Shown piece after piece: positions 8,210-16,945 of a stretch of 64,000 bases of DNA. This stretch comes from Bacillota bacterium (GTDB taxonomy: Bacteria; Bacillota; Clostridia; Christensenellales; Aristaeellaceae). The notes under the pieces were generated by a model, which saw only the letters and a program-made list of their open reading frames with translations, searched no databases and had not been told where the DNA came from. The DNA lies in contig JAEYCB010000025.1 of assembly GCA_023404345.1 (NCBI GenBank), positions 56,630 through 120,629 on the forward strand, read 5' to 3'. The position numbers and the translations under genes were made by a program. Positions within the stretch are counted from its first letter, which is position 1. Each line of letters starts with the position of its first letter.

Positions 8210-8277
8210 GTTGTCTCATTAAGAGGCAACTCTTTTTTCATACGAAAAAAGCATTCAGGCTATGAAAACCTGAATGC
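8210..8277. repeat. Three consecutive stem-loops at the left end of an IS1182-type remnant
   Basis: Three stems occur in a row: 8210-8217 with 8223-8230 (GTTGTCTC/GAGGCAAC, one G-T pair), an A+T-rich stem at about 8231-8250, and 8251-8259 with 8269-8277 (GCATTCAGG/CCTGAATGC). They directly precede the transposase start, as is common near insertion-sequence ends, where they block read-through transcription. The outer boundary of the element cannot be fixed because no right end is visible. Confidence 0.5.
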
Positions 8278-8295
8278 CAGCGGTAAAATGAAGTT

Positions 8296-9189
8296 GTGCA
8301 AAAATCAAATAAACCGCAGACAGATTATACCGCAATGACGAACGGATTTCAACTGGTCATACCACTGGACTGCGAAGTAAATATTGCAAAGAATTCACCG
8401 GTGAGATTGCTCAATGCCGTCATGGAAAGGATGGATTACAGAAAACTGTATGCGGCATACTCCCGACTTGGGAGAATCGAGTACTCGCCGAAGATTCTAC
8501 TGAAAATCATGGTGTACGGATATATGCGCAAGCAGATATCCAGCCGTGCGCTTGAAGCATGCTGTCGGGAGAATATACACTTTATGTATCTGCTTGAGGG
8601 ACAGCCGGCGCCGGATCACAATACAATCAACCGTTTCTGCAAGAACCTCCTGACCCAGGAGGCAGGGCAAGATATTCTGCGGCAGCTTGTATTGCTGCTG
8701 CACGAAAGTAATCTGCTCAGTTTTGAAGCCGCCTTCATAGATGGAACAAAGATCGAAGCAAACGCAAACAAGTACAGCTTCGTCTGGAAGAAAGCAACTG
8801 TGAAAAAGACAGACAAGCTGCTGAAGAAAATCCACGAAGAACTTCCGGCAAAGCTTAAGAATGTAAGCATTCGCTTTCATGTTCCGGAGAAGATTGCTGT
8901 CCGGCAATTAAAGAAACTCCGTAAACGGAGTCATGAGCGAATCAAAACAGAAGAAATTGAGTTTGTTTCAGGAAAGGGAAAGAGAAAAACACCTCTGCAA
9001 AGACTGAGTGAGCAAGTGGATCGGTGGATTGCCCAACTCAAGCAATATACAAATGATATCCATATCTGTGGAAACCGAAACAGTTACAGTAAAACAGACC
9101 ATGATGCAACCTTCATGCACATGAAAGAATGCTCTTATTGCCGCTGTTACAACAGGAGTCGGTTACGAAAAGTTAAAGGCGAGATATAG
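8296..9189 (+). pseudogene. IS1182-family transposase, truncated
   Basis: Residues 1 to about 279 match the N-terminal and central part of IS1182-type transposases: the DUF772-like region (YSPKILLKIMVYGYM, SSRALEACCREN, APDHNTINRF) and the first DDE aspartate segment (AAFIDGTKIEANANKYSFVWKK). Family members are about 450-550 residues. Here homology stops after DATFMHMKE near 9131, followed by about 19 unrelated residues and a TAG. The later catalytic residues are missing, so the enzyme should be inactive. The apparent start is GTG 8296. Junction with the recombinase fragment downstream suggests deletion or a second insertion. Codon use and A+T content differ from the surrounding genes, as expected for acquired DNA. 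Confidence 0.85.
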
Positions 9190-9819
9190 TATTTACAATC
9201 ATCAAGAATCAGAATAACGGGGGCGTCAAGCGAATTCAGAAAAGAATACACATTGGAGCAGATGCGTGAAATTATTAAAAACGTGCGAATGGTTAAAAAT
9301 ATGACAGACAGAAGGTTTTTGCTCTTATTATCATTGCATCCGCTGAGGTTGGAAGAAGTTTTGGGGCTTAAATGGAGCGATATTGACCGGGAAAACATGA
9401 TTTTGCATGTAAGGCGAGCAGTAACTCATCCAACCAGAAATTTGCCGGAAATCAAAACACCAAAAACCGTATCAAGCATCAGAAGTATGAGCCTGTCAAG
9501 AAAAGCGGAAAAAGAACTTGGCGATGGAAATCCAGATGATTTTATAATAGGTGGCCCATCACCATACTCTTATACAAAAGTGAAAAGAATGTGCGAGAGA
9601 ATACAAAAAGATATCGGTTTCGAAGAAAAAATAACCCCGAGTCGTTTTAGAACAACAGTATTGACCGATATTTATGATGTAACAAAAGATATTAAACAGA
9701 CACAACTTGCGGCAGGTCACACTACCGCAGCCATGACGCTAAAACACTATATAAAGGGGCGTAAAGAAAATACGAAAACATCGGATATTATAGACAGTGT
9801 ATACGGACAATGCAGCTGA
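9190..9819 (+). pseudogene. Tyrosine recombinase/integrase, C-terminal fragment
   Basis: The frame is open from just after a TAG at 9187-9189 to TGA 9817-9819. The C-terminal catalytic domain of a phage- or ICE-type tyrosine recombinase is recognisable: the first Arg in HPLRLEEVLGLKWSDID, an RFR segment where the usual H-x-x-R is S-R-F-R, G-H in AAGHTTAAMTLKHY, and the nucleophile Tyr in KHYIKG. The N-terminal SAM-like and arm-binding domains are missing and the replaced His argues for decay. The fragment lies beside the 3' end of tRNA-Thr, a usual integration target for such elements. A short functional protein starting at TTG 9253 or ATG 9262 is possible but unlikely. Confidence 0.8.
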
Positions 9820-9990
9820 CATATCCTAAATGCTGAAACCATTGTTCTGTATGCGTTTCAGGACTATATTCTTAAAATAAACTGACACAATTGCTGACAA
9901 AAAGCAGAATTATTCTAACGAGGTCATGCGTCTTGCAAGTTACAAATTATAATCCTGCAAAATCATGTATAAAATGTCCACAAAACCAAT
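9820..9990. other. A+T-rich intergenic segment between recombinase remnant and tRNA-Thr
   Basis: No ORF or RNA gene seen. The sequence has short direct motifs such as GCTGACAAAAAG near 9893, like those found after integrase genes, but no second copy of the tRNA 3' end was found, so no attachment-site pair can be claimed. Confidence 0.4.
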
Positions 9991-10025
9991 AAAAACTCCC
10001 CTGTAGAAGATTCCACAGAGGAGTT
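9991..10025 (-). terminator. Rho-independent terminator of tRNA-Thr
   Basis: The stem 9995-10004 with 10015-10024 (one internal mismatch) is followed on the minus strand by a run of five T (complement of 9991-9995). It lies directly after the tRNA 3' end. Confidence 0.8.
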
Positions 10026-10029
10026 AATC

Positions 10030-10105
<76 letters not shown>

Positions 10106-10129
10106 GTGCCCCGAACGGGCAACGATGAT

Positions 10130-10158
10130 ATTATACACAACCTCTCCCGGTTTGGCAA
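10130..10158 (-). promoter_or_regulatory. Promoter of tRNA-Thr
   Basis: On the minus strand TTGCCA (complement of 10153-10158) and TATAAT (complement of 10130-10135) are 17 bp apart and end about 25 nt before the tRNA 5' end. Confidence 0.75.
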
Positions 10159-10228
10159 GGGGGAATTTACGTTTTTTTTGAAAAGTGCGTCACTTTTGCC
10201 TCAAAAATGTCTCTGACCCATGCCGCCC

Positions 10229-10258
10229 TTGACTTTCCGGACTAATTCGTCGTATCAT
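10229..10258 (+). promoter_or_regulatory. Promoter of the 10280-16884 gene run
   Basis: TTGACT (10229-10234) and TATCAT (10253-10258) with 18 bp spacing, 22 nt before the start codon of the zinc-ribbon gene. Confidence 0.65.
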
Positions 10259-10279
10259 AAAGTGAGGAGGTATGGGTCT

Positions 10280-11014
10280 ATGACGCAAAACGAAACGCTT
10301 ATTGCTTGTCCGCGATGCAGCAAACCGGTTGAGGTCGCTGGCGCGGCTTTCTGCCCGCACTGCGGATCGCCTGTTGCGGCGGCCCAGCCCGCTCCCGTAC
10401 CGGAGGGTGCGCTGGCTCTTTTGGAAAAGGCCGAACGTCAGACCGATCCCGTCAAAAAGCACAAACTGCTGCTGGAAGCGCAGGAACAGTATCCAGATTG
10501 CCTGGAAGTCGCACAGGAGCTGCTTTTCCTGGGCCGCCTGTACGAGCGCAGCCCCAAAAAGCTCGATTTTTCAGTTATCAAGTGCCACCTGCTGCACTTT
10601 TATCTTACCCCGGACGATTTTTCCTCTGCCCAGCAGCAGCAGATGCGCACAGAGCTGTTTGATCATCCGGATCTGCGGCGTTGCCAGGAACTTGCGCCGG
10701 ATGCTGACGTTTTTACGCGCAAATATCTAGAACGGCTATGCCGCGATTTTATCAATGTGTTTTTGCGCGGCAGCAACCGCTACATGCATAGTTTTTTTGG
10801 CCTGCGGCTGGACAACCGTATCGCCAAGGTGCTGGCCTCTCCCATAGCTCAGATGCTAAGCAGCGTTCACTGCGATACAGACCTGGATTTTGAACAGCGC
10901 AGCATGTTGTATGACGCGCTCTACCGCGCCTTTTTGGTGGAGGCAGGCAATGACGCCAAATGGCTGGACGCTCTGTTAAGCCAAGAGGGCCTGCCTATCC
11001 CTGCCAAGCCGTAA
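10280..11014 (+). CDS. Zinc-ribbon protein of unknown function
   Basis: A 244-residue soluble protein. A zinc ribbon near the N-terminus has C10-x2-C13 and C25-x2-C28 (CPRC...CPHC), followed by a short linker and an all-helical region with no family I recognise. ATG 10280 has AGGAGG 9 nt upstream; the longer frame from 10220 lacks a site. The downstream gene starts 21 nt later with its own ribosome site, so both are probably cotranscribed. In Bacillota such ribbon-plus-helical proteins often accompany membrane or stress genes, but no role can be assigned from sequence. Confidence 0.85.
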   Translation: MTQNETLIACPRCSKPVEVAGAAFCPHCGSPVAAAQPAPVPEGALALLEKAERQTDPVKKHKLLLEAQEQYPDCLEVAQELLFLGRLYERSPKKLDFSVIKCHLLHFYLTPDDFSSAQQQQMRTELFDHPDLRRCQELAPDADVFTRKYLERLCRDFINVFLRGSNRYMHSFFGLRLDNRIAKVLASPIAQMLSSVHCDTDLDFEQRSMLYDALYRAFLVEAGNDAKWLDALLSQEGLPIPAKP

Positions 11015-11035
11015 CGATTCAGGAGGGAAAACCGC

Positions 11036-11767
11036 TTGGAGCATCGCAAACGTTCTTCTCCGCCCCAGGGCATGCCCGTCGAGGCTCCTCGTCCGCGCAA
11101 AGGCGCTTTGCACGGACGTCAGAAACCAGGCGATCCTCTGCCCCAGCAACAGCCGGTTACGGATGAAGCCCCTGCCGAAAAAAAGCCTTCCCGCCTTCGG
11201 CTGATCCTGTTGCGCGCAGCGGTAGCCGTGCTGCTGGTGCTTGCGCTGGTGTTTGCCTATCTGTTTTTGCTTCTGGGCGAACCCGATGAGGATGCCAAAT
11301 ATGTGGATCTTCCCGACGAAGAGTTGATTACCATGCCCATGGCTGCGCTGGAGGTTCCCGGCGAAGCCAACCTGCAAAATTTAGCCAACACCTTTGGTCA
11401 GCCTGTGATGGCACTCTATGGCGGCCCCGCTCTTCAACGTGCGCGGGTATACGATACCGCCTTTGGCGGAGGCTATGCACGGCGGGTAACGCTGACCTAT
11501 GCTTTTGAGGATGGAGCTCAGCTTACCGTGGAAAGCATCCGTCCCACCGGCGCCATCACCCTGTTGGGCAGCGGTTACAGTCTCAGTGCCCGCTCGCTGT
11601 ACGCGCTCGGCGGGCTGGATGCTGCACGCATGGACGGCGGCGGTCAAATCTGCATTTTTGGCCAGAGTGATACCGCAGCCTATGCGGTGTTGTGTCCCGC
11701 TGGTCACGAAAGCGACCTAAGCGGCCTGCTCAGACAAACTACGCTTATCGCCCCCGAGGATGAATGA
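11036..11767 (+). CDS. Single-pass membrane protein, unknown
   Basis: A 243-residue protein starting at TTG 11036 with AGGAGG 9 nt upstream. The first 50 residues are basic and proline-rich, then one long hydrophobic helix (about 56-78, LLRAAVAVLLVLALVFAYLF), then an acidic exported domain of about 160 residues with beta-rich patterns. It therefore looks like a type II membrane protein with an extracytoplasmic domain. Its stop overlaps the ATG of the ABC exporter gene (ATGA), so it may assist or respond to that exporter. I do not recognise the extracytoplasmic domain. Confidence 0.8.
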   Translation: MEHRKRSSPPQGMPVEAPRPRKGALHGRQKPGDPLPQQQPVTDEAPAEKKPSRLRLILLRAAVAVLLVLALVFAYLFLLLGEPDEDAKYVDLPDEELITMPMAALEVPGEANLQNLANTFGQPVMALYGGPALQRARVYDTAFGGGYARRVTLTYAFEDGAQLTVESIRPTGAITLLGSGYSLSARSLYALGGLDAARMDGGGQICIFGQSDTAAYAVLCPAGHESDLSGLLRQTTLIAPEDE

Positions 11768-11790
11768 ATACAAAGGAGCGGCCCATACCC

Positions 11791-13560
11791 ATGCACAACC
11801 ATCCATCCCGTTCCATGAAAACCTCCACGCTCATCCGCCGGTTTCTTCCCTATTTTAAAAAATACCGGGGCATGCTGCTTCTGGACCTGGCATGCGCGGC
11901 GCTGACCACCGTGTGCGACCTGGTTTTGCCCCTTATCGTACGCGACGTAACCGACCTTGCCGCTAACAACCTCTCCGCTCTTACGGTGAGCTTTGTGCTC
12001 AGGGTGGGCGGTGTGTATGTGCTTTTGCGCATCGTGGATGCACTGGCCAACTTTTACATGGCCTCGCGCGGACACATCATGGGTACTTTCATTGAGCGTG
12101 ATATGCGAAATGACCTTTTCGCGCATCTGCAAAAGCTGGGCTTCGCCTATTACAGCAACGCCAAAGTGGGTCAGATCATGGCCCGCATCACCAGCGACCT
12201 GTTTGAAGTAACGGAATTTGCCCATCACTGCCCGGAAGAATTTTTCATCGCCGGCATCAAAATCATTATCCCCTTCATCATTTTGATGGGTGCCAGTCCT
12301 GCCCTGACGCTGATCATTTTTGCCATGCTGCCGCTGATGGTGGCATGCACGCGTTTTTTTAACAAACGCATGCGTGCCGTCTTCCGCGAAAGCCGCCACC
12401 AGGTTGGTGAGATTAATGCCCAGGTGGAGGATAGTCTGCTGGGCATCCGCGTGGTCAAGAGCTTTGCCAATGAGCCGGTCGAAATGGAGAAGTTTCACCG
12501 CGGCAACGACGAGTTCGTACGTATCAATCGCCGTAAATACCTCTATATGGCCGGCTTTAACACCTCCACCCGCGTGTTTGACGGGCTGATGTACATCGTA
12601 GTGGTAGTGGTGGGTGCACTGTTTATCATTCAGGGTTCAATCACCGCATCGGATTACATGGCCTATCTGCTTTACGTCAATACCCTCTTGACCTCCATCC
12701 GCCGCATCGTGGAATTCATGGAACAATTCCAGCGCGGCATGACCGGCATCGAGCGTTTCTGCGAAATCATGGACGAGAAGCCCGATATCCATGATGCGCC
12801 CGATGCTGTGGAGCTGACCAACGTGCGCGGGGATGTAACCTTCGATCATGTCAGTTTCCATTACAGCGATAACGATAAAAATGTGCTGGCCGACATCAAC
12901 TTTCACGTTAACGCTGGTGAAAGGGTGGCGCTGGTTGGCCCCAGCGGCGGCGGCAAGACTACGCTTTGCAACCTGATTCCCCGCTTTTACGACGTATCCG
13001 GCGGACGGATTCTCATCGATGGTCAGGACATCACCCATCTGACCCAGCATAGTCTGCGTGAAAACATCGGCATGGTGCAACAGGACGTATACATGTTCTC
13101 CGGCACCATCTTTGACAACATCGCCTATGGCATGCCCGGTGCTACCCCCGAAAAAGTGATGGAGGCCGCGCAACTGTCCGGGGCGCATGAGTTCATCGTT
13201 CAGCTTCCCGATGGCTATCGCACATTCGTGGGTGAACGCGGCGTCAAGCTTTCCGGCGGGCAGAAACAGCGCATATCCATCGCACGTGTATTTTTGAAAA
13301 ATCCGCCCATCCTGATTCTGGACGAAGCCACCAGTGCCTTGGACAACGAAAGCGAGCGTCTGGTGCAGCAGTCTCTGGAAAAGCTGTCCGAAGGACGTAC
13401 CACCTTTACTATTGCGCACCGGCTCACTACCATCCGTAATGCCACCACCATCTGGGTGCTGACGGAAAACGGCATTGTGGAAAAAGGCACGCACCAGGAG
13501 CTGCTTGAGCTGGGTGGTATCTACGCCCATCTTTACCAAATGTATACGGAGGTGGCCTGA
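11791..13560 (+). CDS. ABC transporter, fused permease and ATPase (exporter type)
   Basis: A single polypeptide of about 590 residues with six transmembrane helices (type-I exporter domain, residues about 15-315) and a C-terminal nucleotide-binding domain. Visible motifs are Walker A GPSGGGKTT, the Q-loop VQQDVYMFSG, signature LSGGQKQR, Walker B ILILDEATSALD and the H-loop AHRLTT. ATG 11791 has AAGGAG upstream, while an in-frame ATG at 11764 overlaps the previous stop; either may be used. Half-transporters of this kind work as homo- or heterodimers and export lipids, drugs or peptides. The TGATG overlap with the next gene shows translational coupling. The substrate is unknown. Confidence 0.92.
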   Translation: MHNHPSRSMKTSTLIRRFLPYFKKYRGMLLLDLACAALTTVCDLVLPLIVRDVTDLAANNLSALTVSFVLRVGGVYVLLRIVDALANFYMASRGHIMGTFIERDMRNDLFAHLQKLGFAYYSNAKVGQIMARITSDLFEVTEFAHHCPEEFFIAGIKIIIPFIILMGASPALTLIIFAMLPLMVACTRFFNKRMRAVFRESRHQVGEINAQVEDSLLGIRVVKSFANEPVEMEKFHRGNDEFVRINRRKYLYMAGFNTSTRVFDGLMYIVVVVVGALFIIQGSITASDYMAYLLYVNTLLTSIRRIVEFMEQFQRGMTGIERFCEIMDEKPDIHDAPDAVELTNVRGDVTFDHVSFHYSDNDKNVLADINFHVNAGERVALVGPSGGGKTTLCNLIPRFYDVSGGRILIDGQDITHLTQHSLRENIGMVQQDVYMFSGTIFDNIAYGMPGATPEKVMEAAQLSGAHEFIVQLPDGYRTFVGERGVKLSGGQKQRISIARVFLKNPPILILDEATSALDNESERLVQQSLEKLSEGRTTFTIAHRLTTIRNATTIWVLTENGIVEKGTHQELLELGGIYAHLYQMYTEVA

Positions 13561-15026
13561 TGAGCATTCAATTTTCGCTCGCAACGTCAGAGCGTTTTCA
13601 GGAGATCTGTGCGCTGTACCAAGATGTGATCCGTGATATGCAAGCCCGTGGCCTCAAGCAATGGGAATGGGACATATATCCCACCCGTGCCCAGTTGGAG
13701 GACGATGTCGCCCATGGACGGCTCTACCTCGTAGAGGAAAGCGGCCGGCTGATCGCCGCCTTCGCTCTGGGTGATGCCATAGAACCCGAATATGCCCGCA
13801 TCGCCTGGGAATACGGGGTGCGGCCTGCTACGCTGCACCGTTTTGCCATGATCTCCGAGAACTTGGATCTGGCTTCACGAGTATTGACTTTTGTAAAGGA
13901 AGAGGCGCTGCGTCTGGGATATGATAGCCTGCGCCTGGATACCTGTGTGGAAGACCGTCCCATGCTGGAGGTCTTTTCCTCAGCCATGACACGTGAGGCG
14001 GGCCGCACCTTTTTCGAAAATCCCGGCGTAACCAGCGTATGCTTTGAAGCGCCCCTGAGCGAAGCGTGCCCAATGCTGCCGCTGCGCATGTATCCTGCCT
14101 ATCGCCACGGCGACATGACCCCCTGGGGCGGCGACGCACTGCGCGCGGTCTACAGCCGGGACATTCCCGACGAGCGCACGGGCGAAGCGCTGGAAATCAG
14201 CGCCATCCCGCAGCTGGAAAGCCGTACCGCCGCGGGTGAAACGTTGCCTCAGCTGCTTGAACGGGACGGTGCGCGCCTGTCGGGCGATTATGCGGGCAAG
14301 GAGTTTCCTCTGCTGCTTAAGCTTCTGGCGGCTCGTGATTCGCTGAGTGTGCAGGTTCATCCCGACGACGCTTATGCCCGCGAGCATGAAGGCAAGCTGG
14401 GCAAAACCGAGGCATGGGTTATCCTCAAGGCCGGGGAAGGCGCGAGCATTCTTTATGGTCTGAAAGAAGGCGTAACTTTGGATGCCCTGCGCGCCGCGCT
14501 GGAAAACGGCGGCGATGTGGAGTGTCTCATCAGGCGCGTGCCTGTGAAGCCCGGCGACGTGTACTACATGCCTAGCGGCATGGTACATGCCATTGGCGGG
14601 GGTATTTTGCTTTATGAGATTCAGCAGTCCAGCGATGTAACCTATCGTCTATGGGATTTTGACCGCGTCAACGCAGCGGGCGAGAAACGTCCCCTGCATA
14701 TCCGTCAGTCCCTGGACGTGATTGTGCCGGGGTTAACCGGACAGATTGCCCACATGCCCGAAAATGACGGCTGTGGCCTGGTCAACTTGCTGGACGTGCC
14801 CGCCTTCCGTCTGGATTGTGCAAACGTTAATGGTGAATGCGAGCTTTCGTCCCAACCGCACGCCTTCCGCATGCTGACGGCCTTGGCCGGTCTGCTGCTC
14901 AGCTGGCAAGGCGACGCTATGGAGCTTAAGGCAGGCGATAGCGTTCTCCTGCCTGCCTCCTGTCCGCCCGTCACGCTGATGGGCGTAGGCCAGGCGTTGA
15001 TTTCCACCCCACCTGCCCGCGTATAA
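13560..15026 (+). CDS. Fusion of a GNAT-like domain with class I mannose-6-phosphate isomerase
   Basis: A 488-residue protein with two parts. Residues about 1-165 follow a GNAT acetyltransferase fold (ARGLKQW, LRLGYDSLRLDTC, FFENPGVTSV), but the acetyl-CoA loop that normally reads R/Q-x-x-G-x-G/A is replaced by SENLDLASRV, so acetyl transfer is doubtful. Residues about 172-488 are type I ManA, which interconverts mannose-6-phosphate and fructose-6-phosphate. Its zinc ligands are Q265 and H267 in VQVHPDD, E284 in KTEAW, and H343 in GMVHAIGGG; the SSDVTYRLWDFDR segment is present. The start overlaps the ABC exporter stop. The frame has no internal stop, and the fusion is contiguous unless a sequencing error joins two genes. 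ManA supplies mannose for surface glycans or allows growth on mannose. Confidence 0.88.
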   Translation: MSIQFSLATSERFQEICALYQDVIRDMQARGLKQWEWDIYPTRAQLEDDVAHGRLYLVEESGRLIAAFALGDAIEPEYARIAWEYGVRPATLHRFAMISENLDLASRVLTFVKEEALRLGYDSLRLDTCVEDRPMLEVFSSAMTREAGRTFFENPGVTSVCFEAPLSEACPMLPLRMYPAYRHGDMTPWGGDALRAVYSRDIPDERTGEALEISAIPQLESRTAAGETLPQLLERDGARLSGDYAGKEFPLLLKLLAARDSLSVQVHPDDAYAREHEGKLGKTEAWVILKAGEGASILYGLKEGVTLDALRAALENGGDVECLIRRVPVKPGDVYYMPSGMVHAIGGGILLYEIQQSSDVTYRLWDFDRVNAAGEKRPLHIRQSLDVIVPGLTGQIAHMPENDGCGLVNLLDVPAFRLDCANVNGECELSSQPHAFRMLTALAGLLLSWQGDAMELKAGDSVLLPASCPPVTLMGVGQALISTPPARV

Positions 15027-15075
15027 ACGTACGGATATGCCGCTGCCAGAAACGATGCAAAGGAGGAAACCGGGC

Positions 15076-16884
15076 ATGAAGGCTTGGTCGAAAAGTGCCG
15101 TAGTTGCGGCGGGCCTTGGCTACATGCTGCTCACAGCGGCACTGTTTTTGTCCTCGCCGTGGATTCGGCCCGTTCCATCTACGGGGGTCTTTCTGGCGGT
15201 GTTCTCCGCTGCTGTGCTATGGGCATGTACACGCCTCAAGGTATATGGATGGCTGCGTGGGCGTTCGCTGGTTGCTCTGCTGGCAGTGGCGCTATATGCG
15301 TCATTCGCTTCCTTCGGTTACCGGTTGTTTCTCTCTGGTGAGCGTATGCAGTTCAGTGCCGGCCGCATCGGTGTATTTCTGTTAGGCACCGCCTGGTTTG
15401 TGCCGGTGCTGCTGGCCTTGCTTGGGATGCTGGAGCGTACCTGCACGCACATGGCAGCGCGTCAGGAACTGTCTGGCCGTGCCTTACGGCGTGCCTTTGG
15501 ATGGCTCTGGGCCGTGGCGATGACCTGTCAGGCCGTAGTGGTAGCCAGTTTCTGGCCAGGCGGTTTTCCACTTGACGCTATTCTCCAGCTCTATCAGGCG
15601 TTTGGGTTGGAACCACTTAACGATTGGCATCCCGTGATGCATACGCTGCTGCATCGCTTCTTTTTGTTGTTCTTCGACCATCCGGGGTATCTGGTTGCAG
15701 TGCAGGGCTTTTTCTTCTCGCTGATCGTAGCGCGGGCCGCGCTCACTGCCTGCCGTTTCGGCGCCCGGCTGCGCACAGTGGCCCTGGGCGTGGCAGCGTT
15801 CTGTCTTCTGCCCAATCAGGTGCTTAGCAACATCGCTCTGCTCAAGGACTTTCCCTTCACCTATGCGCTGGTGTGGGGCACGCTTCTGCTGACCGAGCTT
15901 GCGCAGAGCCCGGACAGATTACGGCGGCCGGGCTTTATCATTCAGATAGTACTATGCATGTTCCTGGTGGGCGGCCTCAGGCACAACGGCATTCTGCCGA
16001 TGCTCTTCATGGCGGTGGCGCTGGTCGCGGTGGGTGTGCGCCACCGGCGGCTCATCTGCCGGGCGGCAGCGTGCGCGCTGGTGCCCATGCTGCTGTTGGC
16101 GGGACTCAAAGGGCCCATTTACCGGCTGCTTAAGGTAGAACCCAATACGGTGCCCAGCTATGTAACCATGCTTTGTGCCGCAGGGGCCTGCCTGCACCAA
16201 GGTGAAACGCTGTCTGAAGCAAGCGAAGAAAAGTTGGAAACCATACTTTCCCTTGAAGATTGGGCAAGCGGATATAGCCGTTTTGCCGGGCATGATCTTT
16301 ACCGTGATCTTGAACCGTCTTTTATGGAGCGCACGCGTCTTTCACTAACCGAGGTCTTTTCCGTCTACTTGGAGGCTTTGGCCAAGTATCCTGACATTGT
16401 TATCAAAGACCGGCTGGACGGCATGAACCTGCTGTGGGATGTAACGCAGCCAGATGAAAGCTTTAACACTGATTATTCAGATCACGCCTTCATCGAATCC
16501 GATGTCGGGCTGGTAGTACCGGGTGCGCAGGAGGGAGAGGCTTACCGCAATCCGTCTCTGATCGCGCGGACGTACCGCTGGATCAGTTCCTTTCCTTTCC
16601 CTGGCGAGCCGTTAACTGGCCAACTGCACAACATGCTTTTGTGGCGCTCCGGCGCATGGCTAATTTTACTGTGCGTGCTAATGCTCTACTGGCTGAGGCG
16701 GCGCTTGAGCGGCCTTTGGCTGTGCGCAGCCCCCCTGCTGGGCAACTTGCTGGCCATGGTGCTTGCGTTGTGTCACCAGAGCTTCCGCTATGTATATTTT
16801 GTGCAACCGCTGACGCTGTGTCTTGTGCTGATAACTGTGCTGTTTGACGCACGGCGGCGTAAAATTGCCTGTACCCACACTTAA
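15076..16884 (+). CDS. Polytopic membrane protein, DUF6020/GT-C-like
   Basis: About 602 residues with 11-13 hydrophobic helices. The segment FWPGGFPLDAILQLYQAFG followed by NDWHPVMHTLLHRFFL resembles the conserved loops of DUF6020-type membrane proteins, thought to be GT-C glycosyltransferase-like. ATG 15076 has AGGAGG 9 nt upstream and is preferred to 15037. It follows the GNAT-ManA fusion by 49 nt and is the last gene before a bidirectional terminator. Together with ManA and the exporter it suggests cell-surface glycan work, but enzymatic activity is not demonstrated. Confidence 0.75.
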   Translation: MKAWSKSAVVAAGLGYMLLTAALFLSSPWIRPVPSTGVFLAVFSAAVLWACTRLKVYGWLRGRSLVALLAVALYASFASFGYRLFLSGERMQFSAGRIGVFLLGTAWFVPVLLALLGMLERTCTHMAARQELSGRALRRAFGWLWAVAMTCQAVVVASFWPGGFPLDAILQLYQAFGLEPLNDWHPVMHTLLHRFFLLFFDHPGYLVAVQGFFFSLIVARAALTACRFGARLRTVALGVAAFCLLPNQVLSNIALLKDFPFTYALVWGTLLLTELAQSPDRLRRPGFIIQIVLCMFLVGGLRHNGILPMLFMAVALVAVGVRHRRLICRAAACALVPMLLLAGLKGPIYRLLKVEPNTVPSYVTMLCAAGACLHQGETLSEASEEKLETILSLEDWASGYSRFAGHDLYRDLEPSFMERTRLSLTEVFSVYLEALAKYPDIVIKDRLDGMNLLWDVTQPDESFNTDYSDHAFIESDVGLVVPGAQEGEAYRNPSLIARTYRWISSFPFPGEPLTGQLHNMLLWRSGAWLILLCVLMLYWLRRRLSGLWLCAAPLLGNLLAMVLALCHQSFRYVYFVQPLTLCLVLITVLFDARRRKIACTHT

Positions 16885-16890
16885 TGTTTT

Positions 16891-16931
16891 AAAGAGCCCT
16901 CGCCCGGCATTGCGCCGTGCGAGGGCTCTTT
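16891..16931. terminator. Bidirectional terminator
   Basis: A perfect 13-bp stem (16891-16903 with 16919-16931) lies between convergent genes, ends in TTT on the plus strand and is preceded by AAA, so it can act in both directions. Confidence 0.85.
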
Positions 16932-16945
16932 GCGTAAAATGTTCT

